13,354 nt of DNA from an uncultured Actinomycetes bacterium (GTDB lineage: Bacteria; Actinomycetota; Actinomycetes; S36-B12): contig CAJIYV010000027.1 of assembly GCA_905181745.1 (NCBI GenBank), positions 1-13,354 on the forward strand, given 5' to 3'. Position 1 is the first letter of the stretch; each line of letters starts with the position of its first letter. Made by a program: the position numbers and the translations under genes. Shown here piece after piece: positions 7,953 to 13,354 of the stretch. The notes beneath the pieces were generated by a model. The model ran no database searches and had not been told where the DNA came from. It was given only the letters and a program-made list of their open reading frames with translations.

Positions 7953-8425
7953 GAGCGGACTGTTTTCTCGCGCAGAGTGGCGGCGAGTTGTCGCCACGTG
8001 TGTGCGGATAGTACTGAGCCAGCAAGTGCGCTGTCGGCCTGTGAATTCTTTAGTGATGCTATGGCGTCTTTGTCTAGAAGGTCTAGGTTAAAACCTATGG
8101 CTTCCGGGGAGTCGCTGTGTTGAAGCATAAAAGAATCTAGTTGGACGGGGTGTCGTACTTCGTTAGTTTCAGGGGTTTCAGGCAGCATGTCAATCTCGCT
8201 GAGCAATGAAATGTTGCTGTCGGTTGCGCCGATCATAAGTTTTTTGCCGCCGACCTCAACGAGCAGTAGGCTGCCTTTGCGGCTTACTGGAATCTTCGAC
8301 AAGACTTGTATCGTGGCTGAATTTGTGGGGCTAATGCGCTTTTTAATTCGGGCAAGGCCCCAGATGAGTCCCAGAACCACGGCGAGCGCAATAACTAGCT
8401 TGAGTACGAGCAAGAAAGTATCCAT
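7949..8425 (-). CDS. fliO: Flagellar biosynthesis protein FliO
   Basis: FliO helps assemble the FliP ring and is a weakly conserved single-span membrane protein. The 158 residues show a membrane helix at about 4-24 followed by a basic stretch (R-I-K-K-R). A soluble beta-rich domain follows with the family pattern I-Q-V-L-S-K-I-P-V-S-R-K-G-S-L-L-L-V-E-V-G-G-K-K-L-M-I-G (about 37-64) and L-L-S-E-I. The ATG at 8425 is preceded by a TTG that is also possible. It lies 22 bp after fliN and ends in a 4-bp overlap with fliP. Identification rests on both this motif and its position. Confidence 0.93.
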   Translation of the reverse strand: MDTFLLVLKLVIALAVVLGLIWGLARIKKRISPTNSATIQVLSKIPVSRKGSLLLVEVGGKKLMIGATDSNISLLSEIDMLPETPETNEVRHPVQLDSFMLQHSDSPEAIGFNLDLLDKDAIASLKNSQADSALAGSVLSAHTWRQLAATLREKTVRS

Positions 8426-8447
8426 CAATTCACTTATTCGGCTTGAA

Positions 8448-9239
8448 TCAATCTGCTGTTACGACTGAAGTGACCCGGAACCCGAACTGATCGTCAACGA
8501 CAACAATCTCACCGTGGGCCAGCAGGGTGCCGTTAATAAACATATCAAGGGGGGAACCCACTTCGCGGTCAAGTTCCACGATCTGTCCAGGTTGTAACTG
8601 CAGTAGTTGGCCAATAGGCAGTGAGGTGCGGCCCACTTCTATCGTGATCTCCATCTGCACTCCCGCTAGTGCATCCATTTGTTTCATCGTGCCCATGGAA
8701 CTGAATGCGGCCGGAGCAGCCGGAGCAGCAGCCGGAGCAGCCGGAGCAGCCGGAGCAGCAGCCGGAGCAGCCGGAGCAGCAGCCAGTTCCTCGACAGGAT
8801 CCTCGACAGGATCCTCGGCAGGGGCAAGGAATAGCAGTACTGCGCCCACGAGCACACCGTCCACAAGAAGCGGCACACTCACGTCGGGAGCGATCGTGGG
8901 TGCACCTGAGGCCGGTGCCGGCGTTCCAATTTCTGAATCCATCACTTGGGACATGGCATCTACTGCTGTATCAAGTTCTTCGACTAGGCCTTCGGATGTG
9001 GTGATATCTGGGCTTGCGCCCTCGAGTAGCGCGACCATCAGATTACCGTTGATTGTCCCCTCCACTGAGACAACGGCCAGCGAACTGGTGGAGGTGATCG
9101 CAATATCCAATGGGTCCATCGATGGCTCGCCCGCGGACACGACCGATGTCACGGAAAGGGCATCGCACAATCCTGACATGGACATGTGCATCTGTTCCAT
9201 TATGAGTGCCATTTGGCTCTCGTTGTTTCCAGCTGTCAT
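8448..9239 (-). CDS. fliN: Flagellar motor switch protein FliN (long, FliY-like)
   Basis: FliN builds the lower C-ring that receives the direction signal. The C-terminal SpoA domain (about 190-261) is typical: I-T-I-E-V-G-R-T-S-L-P-I-G, L-Q-P-G-Q-I-V-E-L-D, and N-G-x-L-L-A-H-G-E-I-V-V-V-D. At 263 residues it is about twice the length of enterobacterial FliN. Residues 1-140 hold a separate alpha/beta region in which V-E-G-T-I-N-G-N-L-M-V-A and E-L-D-T-A-V-D-A-M-S-Q-V-M suggest a CheC/FliY-type fold, but the E-x-x-N phosphatase motif is not visible. Residues 143-178 are a D-P-V-E repeat and an Ala/Pro spacer. The ATG at 9239 has a strong AGGGAG ribosome-binding site and lies 17 bp after fliM. 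Confidence 0.93.
   Translation of the reverse strand: MTAGNNESQMALIMEQMHMSMSGLCDALSVTSVVSAGEPSMDPLDIAITSTSSLAVVSVEGTINGNLMVALLEGASPDITTSEGLVEELDTAVDAMSQVMDSEIGTPAPASGAPTIAPDVSVPLLVDGVLVGAVLLFLAPAEDPVEDPVEELAAAPAAPAAAPAAPAAPAAAPAAPAAFSSMGTMKQMDALAGVQMEITIEVGRTSLPIGQLLQLQPGQIVELDREVGSPLDMFINGTLLAHGEIVVVDDQFGFRVTSVVTAD
8709..8783 (-). repeat. Alanine-proline coding repeat in fliN
   Basis: A 75-bp run is built from the plus-strand unit gccggagca and a shorter gca variant. It encodes alternating A-P-A-A and A-A-P-A-A blocks between the two domains of FliN. A perfect 12-bp direct repeat, tcgacaggatcc (8791-8802 and 8803-8814), follows and encodes E-D-P-V-E-D-P-V. Both are in-frame and probably act as a flexible spacer. 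The near-identity of the units suggests recent slippage. Confidence 0.93.
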
Positions 9240-9256
9240 ATCAACTCCCTATTTGT

Positions 9257-10171
9257 TTAAATAACTCGAAATGCTGCTTGAGTGCCTTCTCCGCCAGGGA
9301 GTGCGTGTGCGAACACGACACCGTGGCTGGTGACTTCCCAAGGTGCATCAGGTGAATGGCCAAGCCGGAACACATCTCCCACTGAGAGGTGAGCGAAGTC
9401 GGCTAAACGTCCTTGGATGGGCCGTAAGCGCACGGACACTGCCACGGGGGCGGTCCGAAGGCGCGCCTCGAGATCACCGGAGAAGTCACGGCTTTTCGAT
9501 CCTCTTTGTTCTGCCAGTCGAGCAGCCAGTGTGGCGTCCAACAACGGAAGGATTGGGGTCAGAGGCAGTGCAAGCACTGTGTCAAACACTGAATCCTGAA
9601 TTTCCAGTCGGAAGGTCGCGACCAGCATTTGGTCACCGGGAGAGGCTGCGTGCGCTACCTCCGGTGAGGAGTATTGGCCGGTGAGGACGGGGAACCAAGT
9701 GATAACTCCGTCAAAACTAAATCGCAGAGCGCCAACAAGGCTGCTCCCTAGATCACCCACAAGCTCGTTTTCGATTTCCGTCAGACCACGTGAGGGTTGA
9801 TCAGCCTCTCCGGAACCCCCCAGAGGAAGGTCAACCGCCAGCATGGCAAATTCCAGAGGCAGGTGAATCAAAGCGGATGAATTGAGTGGGTTGAGGGATG
9901 TGGCCAGAAGCACCGTTTCCTCGGGGAGGGAATTTATAAAGCTTGAATAGGTTGTTTGTTGCAAGGAATCTAATTCGTGGGAGCACGACGACCGCAGCTT
10001 GGAGGTGATGACCGAGGCGCTTTGGTCTGCGTAGGCCCTAAGAGCTGTCTCTATTATCCGCTGGTGGTCACGGGTGAATGTTGCCGGATTTCGAAAATCA
10101 TAGGCTTCGACATCGCTCCCCACAGAATTGCCCCCTGGGGAGCCAATTTGAGCAGAATTTTTTAGTACCAC
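9257..10171 (-). CDS. fliM: Flagellar motor switch protein FliM
   Basis: FliM is the central C-ring protein that binds phospho-CheY and FliG. The 304 residues include the diagnostic Y-D-F-R-N-P (24-29) leading into T-R-D-H-Q-R-I-I-E, a middle domain with L-T-E-I-E-N-E-L-V-G-D-L, and a C-terminal SpoA domain (about 230-304; A-P-V-A-V-S-V-R-L, L-S-V-G-D-V-F-R-L). The N-terminal CheY-binding motif (L-S-Q-x-E-I-D-A-L-L in other bacteria) is absent. The GTG at 10171 is the only conventional start before the next in-frame stop (10211-10213), but no Shine-Dalgarno precedes it and the frame stays open for 13 more codons. It is separated from fliL by 167 bp, the largest gap among fliL-to-flhA. Confidence 0.94.
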   Translation of the reverse strand: MVLKNSAQIGSPGGNSVGSDVEAYDFRNPATFTRDHQRIIETALRAYADQSASVITSKLRSSCSHELDSLQQTTYSSFINSLPEETVLLATSLNPLNSSALIHLPLEFAMLAVDLPLGGSGEADQPSRGLTEIENELVGDLGSSLVGALRFSFDGVITWFPVLTGQYSSPEVAHAASPGDQMLVATFRLEIQDSVFDTVLALPLTPILPLLDATLAARLAEQRGSKSRDFSGDLEARLRTAPVAVSVRLRPIQGRLADFAHLSVGDVFRLGHSPDAPWEVTSHGVVFAHALPGGEGTQAAFRVI

Positions 10172-10338
10172 GTGTGACTCATCGTCTGCTTCGGCGAATA
10201 ACTGAGTGATTCATAGCAAAAAAGTCGGCAAGTTCGGGCGGTAAGGGCCGGTTCCTTCCAGCCTTTCTGCCCTCGAGCGCTGCAAGCCAGCAGCCCGATA
10301 TCTAGAGTCGCATTTCATCCATGGCGACCGGGTCACTA

Positions 10339-10794
10339 TTACTGCATAACAAACTCCGTGAAGTAGATATCGATCACTTGAGCGCCGTACTTTTCGGTCA
10401 CCAGTGTGAGCAAAGCCTCTTTGAGCTGGGCCCGGCCACTCTCGCTCACTAATTGCTCCAGATCTTTATTACTAAAGACCTCAATGGCGGCATCAAGAGC
10501 CATCGATCCTTCGAGCTCGACGTCATCGCCAGTGAGCGTTGTTTGCAGTGCCAACCCGATCTTGAGGAAACGTTCGTTCTTGAGATTGATGAAAATAGGC
10601 TCAAGTTTGATGACCTCGCCTTTATCTATTGCCGAAACGGCAACAGGTTGGACTTCTGCAGGCGCATCCGAGGACCCATTTCCGAGATACATGTACACGC
10701 CGGCCGCAACCAGCAGGATGGCCAGCACAACAACAACTATCCGTAAGCGTGAGCGCTTTTCGCCATCTTCTGAGTCAGACTTCTTTTTCGCCAT
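10339..10794 (-). CDS. fliL: Flagellar basal-body/stator-associated protein FliL
   Basis: FliL is a bitopic inner-membrane protein that rings and supports the MotA/MotB stator. The 151 residues start with a basic, charged N-terminus, a membrane helix at about 18-37, a short linker and a periplasmic stomatin-like domain. The domain shows L-E-P-I-F-I-N-L and F-L-K-I-G-L-A-L-Q and ends with the family's I-Y-F-T-E-F-V-M-Q. A GGAGGA ribosome-binding site precedes the ATG at 10794. It follows motB by 66 bp, and its neighbours are the usual ones. Confidence 0.96.
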   Translation of the reverse strand: MAKKKSDSEDGEKRSRLRIVVVVLAILLVAAGVYMYLGNGSSDAPAEVQPVAVSAIDKGEVIKLEPIFINLKNERFLKIGLALQTTLTGDDVELEGSMALDAAIEVFSNKDLEQLVSESGRAQLKEALLTLVTEKYGAQVIDIYFTEFVMQ

Positions 10795-10860
10795 AATTTT
10801 CCTCCATACGTCCCATCGGCTTTGCGAACCGAATCTTGAGCGAACTGGGTGTTATTCGCG

Positions 10861-11790
10861 TCACTGGAATGTGTTCTGATCGGCAATCTCACTGGCGACC
10901 CTCGCGCCGGCAAGGAGGGAGCGTTGTTCCTCCGTTAACCCACTAGCCACTACGATCGCCACTCGTCGGTTGAGCCGAAGGTGATCCGGGTTGGACTCGG
11001 GAACCAGGGGCGAAGTGTCCCCGTAGCCGGCAACGTGCATTCTGGGCCGAGGAACTCCCCCTTCAGAGTTGAGGAACCGGGCAACTGCGCCCGCTCTCGC
11101 ACTGGACAGTTCCCAGTCGCTGGGGAAGTTGATCGGCTGCACGGGAGCCGTGTTGGTGTGACCTTCAACGATCAGTCTGGTTCCGGAATCCTGGAGCGCC
11201 GGAAGAAGGGCCCGAATGGCATCCGAACCGCCAGACTGAAGCGTGGCGCTGTGTGGGGCAAAGATCACATCGTCAACAAGGAGCGTCACGATCAGCCCAC
11301 GCTCCTCTCGGCTGAGAACTACCTTTCCGGAAAGGCCCGCGGAACTCACGGCACTAGCGAGCGCTTGTTCTGCGTTGTTCAGGTTGGCCTGATCAGCAGC
11401 CTCGGCCGCCACGGCCGACTGAACAGCAAGGCTCGCCTTGATGCCATCAACGGTTCCCTGCGTTGACATGAGATTCGATACTTGGTCGCGAAGTTTGGGC
11501 ATGACATCGGGAAGCACGATTGCGGGTGCATCGACCGGGGGGGTCGAGCTCAATGTCACGTTGTCTCCAGCCTCAGGCAAAATGCTGTTATTGCCATCGG
11601 AAATGTTCACGGCCGTACCAAAAGCAGTGGCCAGGGACGTGGAAAGTTCTTTGTACTTTTCGTTGTTGACTTGGCTAATGGCGAACAAGAGCACAAACAG
11701 AGCGAACAATAGGGTCACCATGTCGGCATAGGAAATAAGCCACCTTTCGTGGTTCTCCTTTTCCTCTTCAACGTGGCGACGATTAGTCAA
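10861..11790 (-). CDS. motB: Flagellar stator protein MotB
   Basis: MotB anchors the stator to peptidoglycan and carries the ion-binding aspartate. The N-terminus is followed by a single membrane helix at about 18-40 (W-L-I-S-Y-A-D-M-V-T-L-L-F-A-L-F), where Asp23 is the expected ion carrier. An Ala-rich periplasmic linker (about 45-160) follows, then an OmpA-type peptidoglycan-binding domain (about 165-285) with L-I-V-E-G-H-T-N-T, W-E-L-S-S-A-R-A and L-N-R-R-V-A-I. The start is a TTG at 11790, 2 bp after the motA stop, with AGG about 6 bp before it; no ATG or GTG lies in frame before the helix. Low initiation could set the MotA:MotB ratio (inference). Confidence 0.96.
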   Translation of the reverse strand: MTNRRHVEEEKENHERWLISYADMVTLLFALFVLLFAISQVNNEKYKELSTSLATAFGTAVNISDGNNSILPEAGDNVTLSSTPPVDAPAIVLPDVMPKLRDQVSNLMSTQGTVDGIKASLAVQSAVAAEAADQANLNNAEQALASAVSSAGLSGKVVLSREERGLIVTLLVDDVIFAPHSATLQSGGSDAIRALLPALQDSGTRLIVEGHTNTAPVQPINFPSDWELSSARAGAVARFLNSEGGVPRPRMHVAGYGDTSPLVPESNPDHLRLNRRVAIVVASGLTEEQRSLLAGARVASEIADQNTFQ

Positions 11791-11792
11791 GT

Positions 11793-12566
11793 TCAGCCTG
11801 CCTTTTCAAGATCCCGCAGGATGTCAGCGGGTAGCAGCGCCCGAAGCCTGCGTTCCACCATGCGTGGATTTGCGCCGGCTTGAATGGCTAGGATCCCTTC
11901 AATGATTACCTCACCCTGTGTGGTGCGTAGGTCATTGAGTAGTTTCATTTTTGTTCCAATGGGAAGCCAAAAAACGTTCGCGGAGAGTACGCCCCACATG
12001 GCTGCTACGAAGGCTGCGGCAATAAGTCCACCGAGCTCGTCGGGGTTAGAAAGGTTTCCAAGAACTGTGACCAAGCCAAGGATTGTCCCGATAATGCCAA
12101 TGGTTGGTGCGTAGCCACCCATGTCCATGAAAAGTTTTGCTTGGCGTCCGCCGTACACCGTTTCACTGTGCAGTTCAGCCTCGAGAATGCGTCCAAGATC
12201 CCCGGGGTCTGTGCCATCGATCGCCAATTCTAGTCCTCGACGCAACAGCGGGTCTTCAATTTCACTCACGGTGGCTTCTAAGGAGAGTAATCCATCTCTT
12301 CTCGCGATATTGGCGCATTCCACGAGGGTTTCCAGCAGACTTTCATACTTTGGTGTCCCGGATATGAGTGCTGTGCCGGCCGCTTTCAGCGAAGCCAAGA
12401 ATAACTTGCCCGACATCCCGGCAGCACCTACGGCGAATGTTCCACCAAAAACCAGAATCAATGGGGCGAGGAGCAAGATGGAAGTGGGGGACCCGCCCTC
12501 AATTATCAGGACGACCATGACAATGATGAAAGCGAGAACTACGCCAATAAGCGTTATTGGATCCAC
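11793..12566 (-). CDS. motA: Flagellar stator protein MotA
   Basis: MotA is the pentameric stator ring that turns against FliG. The 257 residues have four membrane segments (about 4-22, 31-50, 152-172, 182-203) with a cytoplasmic loop between the second and third. That loop carries the charged residues that contact the rotor (A-R-R-D-G-L-L-S-L-E at 88-97). The two functional prolines are present: Pro154 in G-Y-A-P-T-I-G-I-I-G and Pro202 in W-L-P-I-G-T-K. It starts with GTG at 12566, 2 bp after flbD, with GAGGA about 5 bp upstream. The gene appears complete and normal. Confidence 0.96.
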   Translation of the reverse strand: MDPITLIGVVLAFIIVMVVLIIEGGSPTSILLLAPLILVFGGTFAVGAAGMSGKLFLASLKAAGTALISGTPKYESLLETLVECANIARRDGLLSLEATVSEIEDPLLRRGLELAIDGTDPGDLGRILEAELHSETVYGGRQAKLFMDMGGYAPTIGIIGTILGLVTVLGNLSNPDELGGLIAAAFVAAMWGVLSANVFWLPIGTKMKLLNDLRTTQGEVIIEGILAIQAGANPRMVERRLRALLPADILRDLEKAG

Positions 12567-12568
12567 TA

Positions 12569-12832
12569 CTATCCTCGCGGATTCATTGAAATGACGTTGC
12601 GACTGGACGTACCGGAGGGTTCATCGATGGAATCAGCCACGTCTTGAGCTATTGCTAGGACGGTGGCACGGTCCAATCGAATTGAGTCAATGATATCGGA
12701 GAGTCTCTCAGTCACCATAATGTGTTTGCCGTCCACGAGAGTCAACACGGTATCCGGTGACTCCTCAATCCGTTCTATCAGATCAGAATTCAGTGCGAAC
12801 TGCTCGCCATTGAGCCTTGTCAACTTAATCAC
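12569..12832 (-). CDS. flbD: FlbD/SwrD-family flagellar protein
   Basis: Small cytoplasmic protein of 87 residues. The first 60 match the FlbD (SwrD) family: M-I-K-L-T-R-L-N-G, L-I-E-R-I-E-E-S-P-D-T-V, L-x-D-G-K and a C-terminal helix. In Bacillus subtilis the homologue SwrD raises motor torque, which fits its position directly before motA here. The last 25 residues are a polar extension beyond the common length of about 60-70. This is not the Caulobacter sigma-54 activator that shares the name FlbD. The GTG at 12832 is preceded by AAGGAAGGAG about 9 bp upstream and lies 42 bp after a predicted sigma-28 promoter, so it is probably the first gene of the motor transcript. Confidence 0.93.
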   Translation of the reverse strand: MIKLTRLNGEQFALNSDLIERIEESPDTVLTLVDGKHIMVTERLSDIIDSIRLDRATVLAIAQDVADSIDEPSGTSSRNVISMNPRG

Positions 12833-12874
12833 GGTACCTGCTCCTTCCTTAGAGTCTTCTCACTTCAATCAGTA

Positions 12875-12901
12875 TAATCGGCATGAATGGCAACAACTTA
12901 A
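12875..12901 (-). promoter_or_regulatory. Predicted sigma-28 (FliA) promoter for flbD-motAB-fliL
   Basis: On the coding strand TTAAGTTG (12901-12894) and GCCGATTA (12882-12875) are separated by exactly 11 bases. The E. coli FliA consensus is TAAAGTTT-N11-GCCGATAA. The -35 matches 6 of 8 and the -10 matches 7 of 8, at the correct spacing. It lies 42 bp before the flbD start, leaving room for a short leader with the ribosome-binding site. An overlapping TATACT could also serve as a housekeeping -10, but I found no well-spaced -35 for it. The match is seen directly; the use of sigma-28 in this host is inferred. Confidence 0.65.
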
Positions 12902-12921
12902 GGTGTGACGGGTGAAAAGCG

Positions 12922-12950
12922 CCACCACGGTCAGTAAAACCCACCACGGT
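12922..12950 (-). repeat. 10-bp direct repeat upstream of the sigma-28 promoter
   Basis: The sequence ccaccacggt occurs at 12922-12931 and 12941-12950 (plus strand), a 19-bp period or roughly two helical turns. The pair sits about 20-50 bp upstream of the -35 element of the predicted flbD promoter. Tandem sites at this spacing are a common arrangement for an activator or repressor binding one face of DNA. No known regulator is recognised, and chance cannot be ruled out. Confidence 0.5.
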
Positions 12951-12977
12951 GCCGGTTTGAGTCCATGCAAACAAGGG

Positions 12978-13020
12978 ATTCTGTTTGGGCAGACGTTCCA
13001 GTAGCCTACCCAAACAGAAT
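12978..13020 (-). terminator. Perfect 12-bp stem-loop just after flgE
   Basis: The arm attctgtttggg (12978-12989) and its exact reverse complement cccaaacagaat (13009-13020) flank a 19-base loop, starting 6 bp after the flgE stop. No T-run follows on the coding strand, so it is not a textbook intrinsic terminator. U-less hairpin terminators and RNA-end-protecting hairpins are both plausible. It separates flgE from the promoter that drives flbD, so it likely ends or attenuates the upstream transcript. Confidence 0.6.
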
Positions 13021-13026
13021 GGCAGA

Positions 13027-13354
13027 TTAACGCTTGATGCTCATGAGCTCCTGTAGCATTTCGTCAGCCGCGGTAATCGTCCTAGAGTTTGCCGCAAAGC
13101 CCCGCTGGGCCACGATTAAGTTGGTGAACTCAGAAGCCAGGTCCACGTTCGACATTTCCAGAGCCCCCCCTTGAATTGACCCACGCCCACCAACGGTCGC
13201 AGACCCAATAAGCGCCACACCGGAGTTGACGGTAGTCCGGTAGTTGGTGTCGCCCACCTTCTCCAAACCTTCAGGGTTATTGAAAACAGCGACTGCCAGT
13301 TGTGCCAAGGCTTGTTTTTTACCATTACTGTAGATACCGATGAGTTGGCCATCA
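13027..13354 (-). CDS. flgE: Flagellar hook protein FlgE (C-terminal part)
   Basis: The gene runs off the right edge, so only about 108 C-terminal residues are visible. They show the hook-protein end: D-G-Q-L-I-G-I-Y-S-N-G, A-V-F-N-N-P-E-G-L, G-A-L-E-M-S-N-V-D-L-A-S-E-F and Q-R-G-F-A-A-N-S-R-T-I. The last helix, D-E-M-L-Q-E-L-M-S-I-K-R, is the C-terminal coiled-coil that packs inside the hook core. FlgE rather than FlgG or FlgF is favoured by F-N-N-P-E-G-L and by the following flbD gene. The open frame continues past the TTG at 13308, which is therefore not a start. Confidence 0.92.
   Translation of the reverse strand, partial: DGQLIGIYSNGKKQALAQLAVAVFNNPEGLEKVGDTNYRTTVNSGVALIGSATVGGRGSIQGGALEMSNVDLASEFTNLIVAQRGFAANSRTITAADEMLQELMSIKR

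Noticed and set aside
7953..7997. 15-residue N-terminal extension of FliP starting at a GTG
   Set aside because: It lacks a ribosome-binding site, lies wholly inside fliO, and would bury the signal peptide. The ATG with a 4-bp fliO overlap is the better start.
8527..9264. Long plus-strand open frame (245 codons) opposite fliN
   Set aside because: It is a shadow of the Ala/Pro-rich fliN coding sequence, has low-complexity Gly/Ala/Ser composition and lies antisense to a clearly identified gene.
10211..10318. 35-codon ATG frame in the fliL-fliM gap, in frame with fliM across one TGA
   Set aside because: Its sequence resembles no FliM N-terminus and it has no ribosome-binding site. Reading through the stop does not create a CheY-binding motif.
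10795..10860. GCCGATGG in the motB-fliL gap as a possible second sigma-28 promoter
   Set aside because: No -35 resembling TAAAGTTT lies 11 bp upstream, and the -10 is a poorer match.

Overview
The window is a late-export/motor block of a bacterial flagellar operon. Every intact gene lies on the minus strand, so transcription runs from the right edge (13354) towards the left. Gene order (flgE - flbD - motA - motB - fliL - fliM - fliN - fliO - fliP - fliQ - fliR - flhB - flhA - FlhF-like) matches what I know of flagellar loci in Actinomycetota and, more loosely, Firmicutes. Three things favour a moderate-GC actinobacterium: an Ala/Pro-spaced FliN with a long N-terminal region, the shape of the protein after FlhA, and frequent GTG/TTG starts. 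This assignment is inference; no rRNA or other marker gene is present.

Right part (13354 to about 10340). The C-terminal end of the hook protein FlgE is followed by a strong 12-bp stem-loop. A 194-bp gap then holds a very good sigma-28 (FliA-type) promoter match and a pair of direct repeats. A tightly packed set follows: flbD (swrD), the stator genes motA and motB, and fliL.

Middle part (about 10171 to 2862). This holds the C-ring proteins FliM and FliN, the export-gate proteins FliO, FliP, FliQ, FliR and FlhB, and the export platform protein FlhA. Genes are mostly separated by 3-40 bp or overlap (fliO/fliP by 4 bp, flhA/FlhF-like by 23 bp), as expected for translational coupling. The exception is a 167-bp gap between fliL and fliM.

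Left part (2884 to 690). A 625-residue protein has an FlhF-like N-terminal domain, a long disordered linker containing an 18-bp tandem repeat, and a C-terminal domain that looks like an FlhF GTPase domain without its P-loop. A small two-helix membrane protein overlaps its end and closes the operon.

Far left (1 to 650). This is a junkyard of decayed genes: the C-terminal end of a LuxR-type HTH protein (-), the ligand-binding FCD domain of a GntR regulator without its DNA-binding half (-), and a 5'-truncated, frameshifted DUF2237 gene (+). They abut one another within about 650 bp and mark the degraded edge of the flagellar locus.

Together the intact genes build the membrane export gate (FliOPQR/FlhAB), the switch (FliM/FliN), the stator (MotA/MotB with FliL) and the hook. 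FlbD, and presumably the FlhF-like protein, tune function or assembly. No defence system, mobile element, CRISPR array or RNA gene is visible. The most unusual items are the GTPase-dead FlhF-like protein, the FliM without a recognisable CheY-binding N-terminus, the sigma-28 promoter region and the mosaic of gene relics.
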